Source: Bacteroidales bacterium UBA3684 (GTDB lineage Bacteria > Bacteroidota > Bacteroidia > Bacteroidales > P3). Taken from it: a stretch of DNA of 12,578 bases. Positions 1 through 5,385 of this stretch are shown here, piece by piece. Location: contig DFIZ01000084.1 in the NCBI GenBank assembly GCA_002372855.1, positions 1 to 12,578 on the forward strand, written 5' to 3'. The notes under the pieces are model-generated. The model was not told the DNA's origin. It saw only the letters and a list, made by a program, of their open reading frames with translations, and searched no databases. Made by a program: the position numbers and the translations under genes. Positions within the stretch are counted from its first letter, which is position 1, and each line of letters starts with the position of its first letter.

Positions 1-34
1 ATATAAGAAATGCCGAATTATGTACCTCTCGGGT

Positions 35-69
35 AGGTCGGAGGTGGGTGGTATGAGGTAGGCGGTGGG
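35..69. repeat. Degenerate heptanucleotide array upstream of the lipoprotein promoter
   Basis: The trinucleotide GGT recurs at 36, 43, 50, 57 and 64, exactly every 7 bases, giving units of the form AGGTCGG, AGGTGGG, TGGTATG, AGGTAGG and CGGTGGG. The array ends about 15 bases before the -33 box of the lipoprotein promoter. A possible inverted unit (TACCTCTC, 23-30) lies just to the left, and any further part is beyond the window edge. The units are more degenerate than those of the other arrays in this window, so membership in the same family rests on the period alone. Confidence 0.5.
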
Positions 70-83
70 GGGAGAATTATTTT

Positions 84-114
84 TTTGGCGGTATTGAAAA
101 AAGTTGTATCTTTG
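84..114 (+). promoter_or_regulatory. Bacteroidota-type promoter (-33 TTTG, -7 TATCTTTG) for the lipoprotein gene
   Basis: TTTG at 84-87 is followed after 19 bases by TATCTTTG at 107-114, which matches the Bacteroidota primary sigma factor consensus (TTTG, about 19-21 bases, TAnnTTTG). The expected transcription start falls about 4-8 bases after the -7 box, at or within a few bases of the ATG at 119. The mRNA would then be leaderless or nearly so. Confidence 0.75.
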
Positions 115-118
115 CAGC

Positions 119-772
119 ATGAAAAAGATAACCCTAGCATTAGTCCTTGCAGGATCCATCCTGCTGAGTTCGTGTGATATACTCACACAAGTAGCCTCGC
201 AGTTCAGCAGCGTGGCCAACCTCGCCAACTGCGAATTCGCGCTGAAGAACGTCTCCAACGTCAGCGTTGCCGGCGTCAACGTGAAGAATCTGACCAACGG
301 CAACCTCTCGGCCACCGACATCGTGAAGCTCGTGGCCGCCTACCAGAGCAAGCAGGTGCCGCTGAACCTCGACGTCAACGTCAACGTGAAGAACCCCACC
401 ACCACGCAGGCCGCCATGACGGCGCTGGACTGGATTCTGGCCATCGACGGCTCCGACATGGCCAACGGCGTGTCGAGCAAGAACTACACCATCAAGCCCT
501 CGACGACGACCACCGTGCCGCTGCCCGTGAGCACCGACCTCGGCAAGCTCTTCTCGCAGAAGGGCCTCGACGCGCTGAAGAACTTCGCCTCCAGCTTCAC
601 CTCCGAGGGCATCTCCTCCAAGGTGGGCCTCCGTGTGCGTCCCAGCCTCAGCGTCGGCACCACCCAGGTGCCCTTCCCCAACTACATCACCCTGGAGAAG
701 AAGACCGGCACCTCCACCACCACCAACACCACTACCACCCCCACCTCCAATACCAAGAAAGGCAGAATCTGA
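119..772 (+). CDS. Lipoprotein with LEA-2/WHy-like domain
   Basis: A 217-residue protein. Residues 1-19 are a lipoprotein signal: Lys2-Lys3, a hydrophobic stretch and the lipobox Leu-Ser-Ser-Cys19, so it is predicted to be lipidated and anchored in the outer envelope. Residues about 78-137 look like a LEA type 2/WHy domain: alternating hydrophobic beta strands (LNLDVNVNV), an NPT motif, a Trp-Ile-Leu-Ala-Ile-Asp-Gly turn, Gly117 and a VPLPV strand. A second beta segment near 178-203 resembles the end of that fold. The tail (206-217) is Thr/Ser/Asn-rich and probably unstructured. I chose ATG 119 because it gives a clean lipoprotein signal; an upstream in-frame TTG at 104 lies in the promoter box and would put extra residues before the signal. 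The gene is monocistronic, with its own promoter and terminator. The WHy assignment is by pattern only; the function is unknown. Confidence 0.8.
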   Translation: MKKITLALVLAGSILLSSCDILTQVASQFSSVANLANCEFALKNVSNVSVAGVNVKNLTNGNLSATDIVKLVAAYQSKQVPLNLDVNVNVKNPTTTQAAMTALDWILAIDGSDMANGVSSKNYTIKPSTTTTVPLPVSTDLGKLFSQKGLDALKNFASSFTSEGISSKVGLRVRPSLSVGTTQVPFPNYITLEKKTGTSTTTNTTTTPTSNTKKGRI

Positions 773-787
773 TACATTAACAACCCT

Positions 788-837
788 AAAAAAAAGAGAA
801 ACAGGCAGACGGGATTCCATCTGCCTGTTTCTGTTTT
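788..837. terminator. Bidirectional intrinsic terminator
   Basis: A perfect 13-bp stem (797-809 with 820-832) closes a 10-base loop. A run of A lies on the left (788-795) and a T-rich stretch on the right (834-837), so the hairpin can end the lipoprotein transcript on the plus strand and the amidohydrolase transcript on the minus strand, where the left A run reads as a strong U tract. It sits between the two convergent genes. Confidence 0.85.
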
Positions 838-850
838 CCAAAGGGGCCTC

Positions 851-2041
851 TTATCCCTCGGTGCAGGCCGTCGCCAGGCGGAAGAAGAGCCGGGCGGCGG
901 GTTCGACGAGGGCGTCGGGGAAGTCGTAGTCGGGATGGTGGAGTTCGGGCTGGTGCTCGCCGCTGCCGATGCCGAACATGGCACCGGGGAACTCAAGCAG
1001 ATACTCGGCGAAGTCCTCGCTCCAGCGGTTAGGCTCCATCTGATAACGGACACGAAGCGGCACATCCTCTGCCGCTTTTTCTATTGCTTCCACGCAATCG
1101 CCGTTGTTCTCGGTGGCGCGGAAAGGTTCGACGAGAGAACGACTGACTTTCAAACCATAACGAGCAGACACCTCGTCTACTACTTGGTTGGCTTCTGAGA
1201 GCATTTTTTCCATCTCGTCGTTGGTGAAAGCACGGAGGGTGAACATCACTTCGCCATGCCCCGCCGAAGTGCCGAAGGCCGGCTGCCCCACCCTCACGCA
1301 TATCAGCGTAGACTGCCGAAACTCCCCATTTTGCCCATTAAACCTATTGAACCTATCAATCATCTCGGCAATAGCCATCCCCGGATTGATGCCCAATTCG
1401 GGTGTCGAAGCATGTGTCTCGCGACCGTCAAGGTGGTAGACGACGCCCGTGGAGGCGGCGGCGAAAGTCCTCGGACAGAGTACTACGGTGCCCAGCGGAT
1501 AGCCCGGAAGGTTGTGCAAAGCATAGAACGACTGAATGTTATACTGCTGGAGAATGCCACTCTCAAGGATGGCCTGTGAACCGGTGCCGGTTTCCTCGGC
1601 GGGCTGCCAGAGGAGGAGGAGGTTTTTGTCAGTGTTAAGTGTTGAGTGTTTAGTGTTTAGTTGGCTGTCGCCGTCCCGCGTAGCATCACTACACACTGAA
1701 CACTGAGCACTAAACACTTCATCTATCAGTTCTGCCAGGCGGAGGAGGATGGTGGTGTGGCCGTCGTGGCCGCAGCGGTGGCCTATGGGCAGGGCGTCGG
1801 TGTCGGCGCGGAAGGCGATGGTGGGAACACCCCTCCGCCCTTCGGGCACCTCCCCTTGCGAAGGGGAGGAGTCTTTTGCCATCCAGACGGCGATGACGCC
1901 GTAGCCGCCGACGTTGGTGTAGACCTTGTCGGGGTGGAGGCCCTGCAGGTGACGGACAATCATATCGTGTGCAAACTGCTCGTTGCCGGCGGTCTGCGGG
2001 TGCTCGTGGAGCTGATGGCGTATTTCCTTGTAATCAATCAT
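851..2041 (-). CDS. M20D-family amidohydrolase (metallopeptidase-like)
   Basis: A 396-residue protein of the M20D family, which hydrolyses N-acyl amino acids or related amides with a two-metal centre. Visible motifs: Asp80-x-Asp82-Ala-Leu-Pro, Cys90-Gly-His92-Asp-Gly-His, the Glu149-Glu150 pair in QPAEE, His176 in HNLPG, a dimerisation-domain His210, and the terminal metal ligand in LHHP (368-369). All expected ligands are present, so the enzyme looks active. The start ATG overlaps the stop of the upstream ligase gene (ATGA), which implies coupled translation. Two odd stretches look like inserted repeat DNA: residues about 58-72 and 111-137, both at loop positions. The linker between DALPI and CGHDGH is also much shorter than usual for M20D. 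The substrate is unknown; the operon with two muropeptide-precursor genes suggests, without proving, a cell-wall or D/L-amino acid role. Longer upstream starts in this frame only read through the ligase gene in the wrong frame. Confidence 0.85.
   Translation of the reverse strand: MIDYKEIRHQLHEHPQTAGNEQFAHDMIVRHLQGLHPDKVYTNVGGYGVIAVWMAKDSSPSQGEVPEGRRGVPTIAFRADTDALPIGHRCGHDGHTTILLRLAELIDEVFSAQCSVCSDATRDGDSQLNTKHSTLNTDKNLLLLWQPAEETGTGSQAILESGILQQYNIQSFYALHNLPGYPLGTVVLCPRTFAAASTGVVYHLDGRETHASTPELGINPGMAIAEMIDRFNRFNGQNGEFRQSTLICVRVGQPAFGTSAGHGEVMFTLRAFTNDEMEKMLSEANQVVDEVSARYGLKVSRSLVEPFRATENNGDCVEAIEKAAEDVPLRVRYQMEPNRWSEDFAEYLLEFPGAMFGIGSGEHQPELHHPDYDFPDALVEPAARLFFRLATACTEG
1631..1718. repeat. 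Inverted heptad-array element (AGTGTTN units) inside the amidohydrolase gene
   Basis: Four forward units (AGTGTTA, AGTGTTG, AGTGTTT, AGTGTTT; 1631-1658), a core of about 32 bases (1659-1690), then four inverted units (ACACACT, GAACACT, GAGCACT, AAACACT; 1691-1718). The whole can fold as a hairpin. It lies in frame and encodes residues about 111-137 of the amidohydrolase, between a helix and the QPAEE strand. A perfect AGTGTTT array would bring a stop into frame; the unit-to-unit changes seen here avoid it. Confidence 0.85.
1829..1870. repeat. Double-hairpin element, copy 1 (in amidohydrolase gene)
   Basis: Two adjacent small hairpins: GCCC-TTC-GGGC (1837-1847) and a 9-bp stem CCTCCCCTT/AAGGGGAGG with loop GCG (1849-1869). 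A second copy is at 3088-3133 in the ligase gene. Both are read in the same orientation and frame, giving SPSQGE-(V/L)-(P/S)-EG-(R/L)-RG. Here it encodes residues about 58-72, before the RADTDALP strand. Confidence 0.8.
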
Positions 2042-3408
2042 AGTTTCAAAATCTGTTCGCGGAAGAAGTCGCCGCGGTGTTCGAAGTTCTTGAAGGCGTC
2101 GTAGCTGGCCGCCGCCGGCGAGAGGAGTACTACCCCACCCTGCGGCGTGTGGGCGGCGCACCAGGGGACGATCTTGGTGTAGTCGTCCTCGGTTAAAATT
2201 GAAAATTGAAAATTGGAAATTGAAAGTTCTTCGCGAATCCTTCTGCCTGCTTTTCCGACAAATACGACGTTCTTCAAGGGCGTATCCTTCAGGAAGGCAA
2301 CCAGCGGACTGTAGTCGATGCCACGGTCGAAACCGCCGAGGATGAGGGTGTCGACACGGCCGAGGGCTCGCACGGCGGCGATGGCAGCCTCGGGGATGGT
2401 GGAGATGCTGTCGTCGTACCAGGTGATGCCGTGCACCTCGCCGATGCGCTCCATGCGGTGGCGGAGACCTTTGAAAGTGGAGAGCGGAGAGTGGAGAGTG
2501 GAGAGCGGCTGGCGCAGGACGAGGGCGGCCACACGGCAGGCCACGAGGGCGTTGCTGCGGTTGTGGTCGCCGCTGAGGGGGCAAGCGTCGAGGAGCTGGC
2601 ACTCTTCGGCGGTGATGTCGTGGAGGCTGTAGGGATGGAGAGTGGAGAGTGGTGAGTGGTGAGTGGTGAGAGACGAGTGGGCGACGAGGTCGCGCAGTTC
2701 GTCGTTGTCGGTGCAGTAGAAGAAGTGGTCGCCCTCCTGCTGGCGCAGGGCTATCTGGAACTTGGCCATTTTGTAGCCGAGGTAGTTCTCGTAGTGGTCG
2801 AGGTGTTCCTGGAAGAGGTTGAGCAGCACGGCGATATGGGGTCCGCGATGGATGTTCTCCAGCTGGTGGCAGCTGAGTTCGGCCACGACGAGGGAGTCGG
2901 GGCGGAGGTCGTCGAGGATGTCGAAAAGCGGGATGCCGATGTTGCCGGCCAGGATGGAGCCCGGCAGCAGATGATGGATGAGGCTGGCAGTGGTGGACTT
3001 GCCTTTGGTGCCGGTGACGCCGATGGTAAGGTCGCCGTAGACCTGCAGGAAGAGGTCGGTGAGGGAAGTTAGGTGAAAAGAGGAGGAACCCCTCAGTCCT
3101 TCGGACAGCTCCCCTTGGGAAGGGGAGCAGCCAGTCGGGGCGAGGGAGGGGTCGTATTGGGGAAGAGGGATACAGTGGAAGGTGGGGATGCCGGGGCTCT
3201 TGATGACGAGGTCGAAAGGCCAGTCGTCGTGCCACTGGTCGGCGATGTCCTTCCACTTCCCCTTTTCCACCTGCGTGGCGATGGTGACGGGTGCCGAGGG
3301 CAGGAGTTTCTTGATCAGGTTCTCGGCGCTCTTGCCTTCGCGGCCGTAGCCGGCGACGAGTATGCGGCGGCCCTGGAGGAGGGCTTTCAGTTGTTCTTCT
3401 CTGTACAT
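2038..3408 (-). CDS. murD2: MurD2-like ligase (UDP-MurNAc-L-Ala--L-glutamate ligase)
   Basis: A 456-residue Mur ligase. N-terminal UDP-binding domain 1-90 (ILVAGYGREGKSA), ATP P-loop GTKGKSTT at 133-140, catalytic-centre motifs NLFQEHLDHYENY (197-209) and SGDHNRSNA (279-287), and C-terminal domain motifs FKGLRHRMERIGE (312-324), DDSISTIPEA (332-341) and LSPAAASYDAFKNFEHRG (429-446). The overall pattern is MurD-like, but canonical MurD has DSKATN where this protein has DSISTIPE, and GTNGKS/GSNGKS where this has GTKGKS. With MurL next to it, this fits MurD2, which adds L-Glu rather than D-Glu to UDP-MurNAc-L-Ala in the cytoplasm. Its start overlaps the end of murL by 22 bases and its stop overlaps the amidohydrolase start. 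Four in-frame repeat insertions (residues about 94-111, 245-261, 301-312, 397-404) lie at loops or domain borders. Plain MurD is the alternative; glutamate specificity cannot be proved here. Confidence 0.8.
   Translation of the reverse strand: MYREEQLKALLQGRRILVAGYGREGKSAENLIKKLLPSAPVTIATQVEKGKWKDIADQWHDDWPFDLVIKSPGIPTFHCIPLPQYDPSLAPTGCSPSQGELSEGLRGSSSFHLTSLTDLFLQVYGDLTIGVTGTKGKSTTASLIHHLLPGSILAGNIGIPLFDILDDLRPDSLVVAELSCHQLENIHRGPHIAVLLNLFQEHLDHYENYLGYKMAKFQIALRQQEGDHFFYCTDNDELRDLVAHSSLTTHHSPLSTLHPYSLHDITAEECQLLDACPLSGDHNRSNALVACRVAALVLRQPLSTLHSPLSTFKGLRHRMERIGEVHGITWYDDSISTIPEAAIAAVRALGRVDTLILGGFDRGIDYSPLVAFLKDTPLKNVVFVGKAGRRIREELSISNFQFSILTEDDYTKIVPWCAAHTPQGGVVLLSPAAASYDAFKNFEHRGDFFREQILKL
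2195..2229. repeat. Heptad array (AAAATTG units) inside the ligase gene
   Basis: AAAATTG three times, GAAATTG, AAAGTTC, all in 7-bp register (2195-2229), with no inverted partner. The minus strand reads in frame as SISNFQFSIL, residues about 395-404 of the ligase. The minus-strand unit CAATTTT is stop-free; the plus-strand unit would give TGA, so the array lies in the only orientation that keeps the gene open. Confidence 0.8.
2476..2510. repeat. Heptad array (AGTGGAG/AGCGGAG units) inside the ligase gene, copy 1
   Basis: Five units in exact 7-bp register: AGTGGAG, AGCGGAG, AGTGGAG, AGTGGAG, AGCGGCT. The coding (minus) strand reads PLSTLHSPLSTF, residues 301-312, between the HNRSN motif and the FKGLRHR motif. 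There is no inverted arm. Confidence 0.85.
2635..2682. repeat. Heptad array (AGTGGAG/AGTGGTG units) inside the ligase gene, copy 2
   Basis: ATGGAG, AGTGGAG, AGTGGTG three times, AGAGACG, AGTGGGC, all in 7-bp register. Coding-strand product SSLTTHHSPLSTLHPYS, residues about 245-261. It has the same orientation as the array at 2476-2510, 124 bases away, so the two form direct rather than inverted arrays. Confidence 0.85.
3088..3133. repeat. Double-hairpin element, copy 2 (in ligase gene)
   Basis: Same layout as 1829-1870: hairpin GTCC-TTC-GGAC, then a 9-bp stem GCTCCCCTT/AAGGGGAGC with loop GGG. It differs from copy 1 by paired changes in both stems (C:G to T:A in the first, C:G to G:C at the base of the second), so pairing is kept. 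It encodes residues about 94-107 of the ligase in the same frame as copy 1, at the border of the N-terminal and central domains. Confidence 0.8.
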
Positions 3409-4793
3409 GCTTGCTGAAGGATTTGGCGTTCTTCTTCGGTGAGGTTGCCGATGGGAGAGATATGCTCCAGGTTTATGATTTGCCGGCGGGACGCCGGCGC
3501 TCCATCATATTCCAGGAGTTTGGGGCGGCGGTCTTTGTACCAGCGTTCGACAGCCATCTGGAGGGCCTGGCGCACCTCGCTGACGGTGCCGACGCACTCG
3601 AAGGGTTTGGTCTCGGCCAGGCCAAGGAGCTGGCGGAACTCAAGGTCGAGCGTTGTGTCGTCGAGCATCGACTTGCCGAAGATGGCGTTGAGGCGCTCCG
3701 GCGCTATGAAGGGCGAAAGGATGATGTAGGCGAAGAGGCACTTGGCGCAGTGGCCGCACCAGATGTCCTCCTTGCTGCCGACGTTGCAGGAGCGGAAGAC
3801 GTCGTGGTAGGCCGTGAAACGGCTGAAAAGCATGGCTATCTGCAGCTCGGAGAGCGGCCGCAGGAAAGAGAAGTAGTTAAATGAAGCCGCTTCATTTACA
3901 TAATTACGGAAGTCGTCCTCAAACTCGAGGCTCTTGCTGTACTGATGGTTGACATAGCTGCCTTTCACGGTGCTCTCGTTGGCGGAGCTCTCGTTGCTGA
4001 GGGCCACATTGGGGATGCCGCTGAGGGCAGAGGCCAGGCGGGTGTAGAAGGCCAGCATGGCGGAGAAGGGGGTGTGGCCGTTGAGGTAGCCTTTGGCGTT
4101 GAGGTCCAGGAGCGTGGGGTCAATCTTGCGGCGGATGACGAGCACCTCCTCCAAGGGGAAGCCCGCCACACGGGCACACTCGCGCGTGGCGCCGCGGGGG
4201 TTCATAATCAACGGCCGGATGGTCTTGCCCGCACGGCGCAGCAGCTCGAGCGTCACCACGCTGTCTTTGCCGCCTCCGATGGGGACGAGGTAAGCGGAGA
4301 GTGGAGAGTGGAGAGTGGAGAACGGGCTGCCGCCGGTCTGACTGGTTTTGTTCTCCGTTCTCCGCTCTCCGTTCTCCACTCTCCACTCTCCACTCTCCAC
4401 TCTCAGAAAACCATCCTGGCTTTCCGAGATGCCGTTGGTATAGAAGAACTCGCCGAGGCCGTTCCAGTAGAGCTTGCGCCAGAAGGCCGTCTGTTCGTCG
4501 GTGAGTGCGCCGCAGAGTACCTTGACCGTTGGCGGACAGGCACATTTCCAGTAGCTTATCAGTTCTATCATGCCGATGTCGAACACCATGCGGTCCAGCA
4601 CCTGGGTTGGAACATCACGGGAAAGGAAGGGGCGCGCCTCGATGAGGGCCTCGGGGTGGAACACCACATCGCCCATGCGGAAATCGAACCACAGACGCAG
4701 TCCCTCGGCCGTCCACTCGTGGTGGAAGGCCTCGTAGAGAAACTCGGGATAGCGCTCCCGCAACTCGGCGTATTTTGTACTATTGTTATTCAT
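3387..4793 (-). CDS. murL: MurL, UDP-MurNAc-L-Ala-L-Glu epimerase
   Basis: A 468-residue protein with an ATP-pyrophosphatase PP-loop, PIGGGKDS at 171-178, followed by NPRGATRECARVAG (198-211), NGHTPFSA (238-245), ALSNESSANEST (264-275), NHQYSKSLEFEDDF (282-295) and a Cys cluster C346-GH-C349-AK-C352. These features fit MurL, the enzyme shown in Xanthomonas to invert the terminal L-Glu of UDP-MurNAc-L-Ala-L-Glu with ATP cleaved to AMP and PPi; the PP-loop suits that chemistry. It is the first gene of the minus-strand operon and overlaps the ligase start by 22 bases, so the two steps are co-expressed. The start ATG at 4793-4791 follows an A/T-rich leader. Residues about 130-166 are encoded by an inserted inverted heptad element directly before the PP-loop, and residues 431-437 by a GC palindrome. 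The assignment rests on motifs and neighbourhood, not on a database search. Confidence 0.85.
   Translation of the reverse strand: MNNNSTKYAELRERYPEFLYEAFHHEWTAEGLRLWFDFRMGDVVFHPEALIEARPFLSRDVPTQVLDRMVFDIGMIELISYWKCACPPTVKVLCGALTDEQTAFWRKLYWNGLGEFFYTNGISESQDGFLRVESGEWRVENGERRTENKTSQTGGSPFSTLHSPLSAYLVPIGGGKDSVVTLELLRRAGKTIRPLIMNPRGATRECARVAGFPLEEVLVIRRKIDPTLLDLNAKGYLNGHTPFSAMLAFYTRLASALSGIPNVALSNESSANESTVKGSYVNHQYSKSLEFEDDFRNYVNEAASFNYFSFLRPLSELQIAMLFSRFTAYHDVFRSCNVGSKEDIWCGHCAKCLFAYIILSPFIAPERLNAIFGKSMLDDTTLDLEFRQLLGLAETKPFECVGTVSEVRQALQMAVERWYKDRRPKLLEYDGAPASRRQIINLEHISPIGNLTEEERQILQQACTEKNN
3482..3498. repeat. GC-rich palindrome in murL
   Basis: GCCGGCG, loop GGA, CGCCGGC: a perfect 7-bp stem inside the C-terminal part of murL. 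On the coding strand it reads as GAPASRR. It looks unlike the flanking codons and may be another short inserted palindrome, but one copy is not enough to be sure. Confidence 0.4.
4294..4405. repeat. Inverted heptad-array element (AGTGGAG units) inside murL
   Basis: Forward units GCGGAGA and GTGGAGA three times (4294-4321), a core of 30 bases (4322-4351), then seven inverted units TCTCCGT, TCTCCGC, TCTCCGT and TCTCCAC four times (4352-4400), plus a partial TCTCA. The two arms can pair into a long hairpin. The element is in frame and encodes residues about 130-166 of MurL, with the repeated peptides SGEWRVE on one side and STLHSPL on the other. Confidence 0.9.
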
Positions 4794-4920
4794 ATTGCTA
4801 TATAACTACATTCGGCGTAAAATATTGTATCCATGCCATACTAAATATTTTTTCACCTCCGATACAATAAAAGAAACCGGGCTCCGTTATGGAACAAGTA
4901 ACAAAAAAACATACAGAAAA

Positions 4921-5214
4921 ATGACCGATTTTATACTCCTCGACATCGCCAACGGCTGGAAGACCGGCATCATGATTGTGCTGATGATAGTGGTGTTCTA
5001 CCTCTTCCTCATCCGTCCGCAAAGCCAGAAAACCAAGAAAGAAAAAGAATACCGCGACGGCCTGCAGAAGGGCGACCTCGTGATGACCGCCGGCGGCATC
5101 CACGTCAGCTTCGTCAGCCGCGACGGCACATGGGCCATCGTCGAAGCCGCCCCCGGTGCCCGCATGAAAGTGCAGATTGGCACCCTGCAGCCCATCCCCG
5201 AAAAGAAACAATAA
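4921..5214 (+). CDS. yajC: YajC, Sec translocon accessory subunit
   Basis: A 97-residue protein with one membrane segment (about 15-32) followed by the family's FLIRPQ-x-K motif (29-37), a charged stretch KKEKEYRDGLQKGD and the TAGGIH turn (56-61), then a small beta domain ending in VQIGTLQPI. YajC associates with SecDF-YidC and the SecYEG translocon in the inner membrane. ATG 4921 puts the membrane segment where the family has it; earlier in-frame starts add residues with no family support. The leader is A-rich (ACAGAAAA just before the ATG) without a Shine-Dalgarno sequence. It is divergent from murL with 127 bases between, in which I find no convincing promoter box. A strong terminator follows, so it is probably transcribed alone. 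Confidence 0.92.
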   Translation: MTDFILLDIANGWKTGIMIVLMIVVFYLFLIRPQSQKTKKEKEYRDGLQKGDLVMTAGGIHVSFVSRDGTWAIVEAAPGARMKVQIGTLQPIPEKKQ

Positions 5215-5263
5215 CAAGAGTGCAGGCTCACGTCCTACGTTCCTGTTAAGATTATTTAACACC

Positions 5264-5303
5264 AAAAACTCCGAAAACCCACGCGGTTTTCGGAGTTTTT
5301 TTT
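5264..5303 (+). terminator. Rho-independent terminator of yajC
   Basis: ACTCCGAAAACC (5268-5279) pairs perfectly with GGTTTTCGGAGT (5285-5296) around a 5-base loop, followed by an uninterrupted T run to 5303. The A run before the stem allows the stem to extend. The next promoter box starts two bases after the T run. Confidence 0.93.
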
Positions 5304-5304
5304 G

Positions 5305-5312
5305 TATCTTTG
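5305..5312 (+). promoter_or_regulatory. -7 box TATCTTTG for the tetR-efflux operon
   Basis: An exact TAnnTTTG box, identical to the one before the lipoprotein gene, directly after the yajC terminator. No clean TTTG is seen at the -33 distance; the weak candidate is GGTTTT (5285-5290), inside the terminator stem. The predicted start near 5317 gives a leader of about 70 bases before tetR. This is the only recognisable promoter ahead of the efflux genes. Confidence 0.65.
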
Positions 5313-5314
5313 CA

Positions 5315-5342
5315 CCGCTTTTTTTGCTCAAAAAAAGAGCGG
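5315..5342 (+). other. Possible 5'-leader hairpin
   Basis: CCGC plus seven T (5315-5325), loop GCTC, seven A and GCGG (5330-5342), with a two-base bulge (GA). It would form at the very 5' end of the predicted tetR mRNA. It may affect mRNA stability or early termination; there is no direct support for either. Confidence 0.35.
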
Positions 5343-5359
5343 AAACGGAAGACTAAATA

Positions 5360-5382
5360 CTGTTATACAATAGTTTAAACAG
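5360..5382 (+). promoter_or_regulatory. Candidate TetR operator
   Basis: An imperfect palindrome with outer arms CTGTT (5360-5364) and AACAG (5378-5382), ending three bases before the tetR ATG. TetR regulators often bind palindromes next to their own gene. The inner bases match poorly, so this is only a candidate. Confidence 0.25.
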
Positions 5383-5385
5383 AAA

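Noticed and set aside
104..118. TTG start upstream of the lipoprotein ATG
   Set aside because: It lies in the -7 promoter box and would place five residues before a normal lipoprotein signal.
2042..3256. A long N-terminal extension of the amidohydrolase frame
   Set aside because: The extension is Arg/Pro/His-rich nonsense read in a second frame of the ligase gene. The true start is the ATG at 2041-2039, which overlaps the ligase stop.
4294..4405. Frameshift or pseudogene in murL
   Set aside because: The reading frame passes through the repeat without a stop and all motifs before and after are intact.
4783..4920. Upstream in-frame extension of YajC
   Set aside because: The extra residues do not fit the family; ATG 4921 gives the standard length and membrane position.
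4794..4920. Promoters for murL and yajC in the divergent gap
   Set aside because: There is A/T-rich sequence with partial TAnnTT matches on both strands, but no TAnnTTTG box at a fitting distance, so none is annotated.
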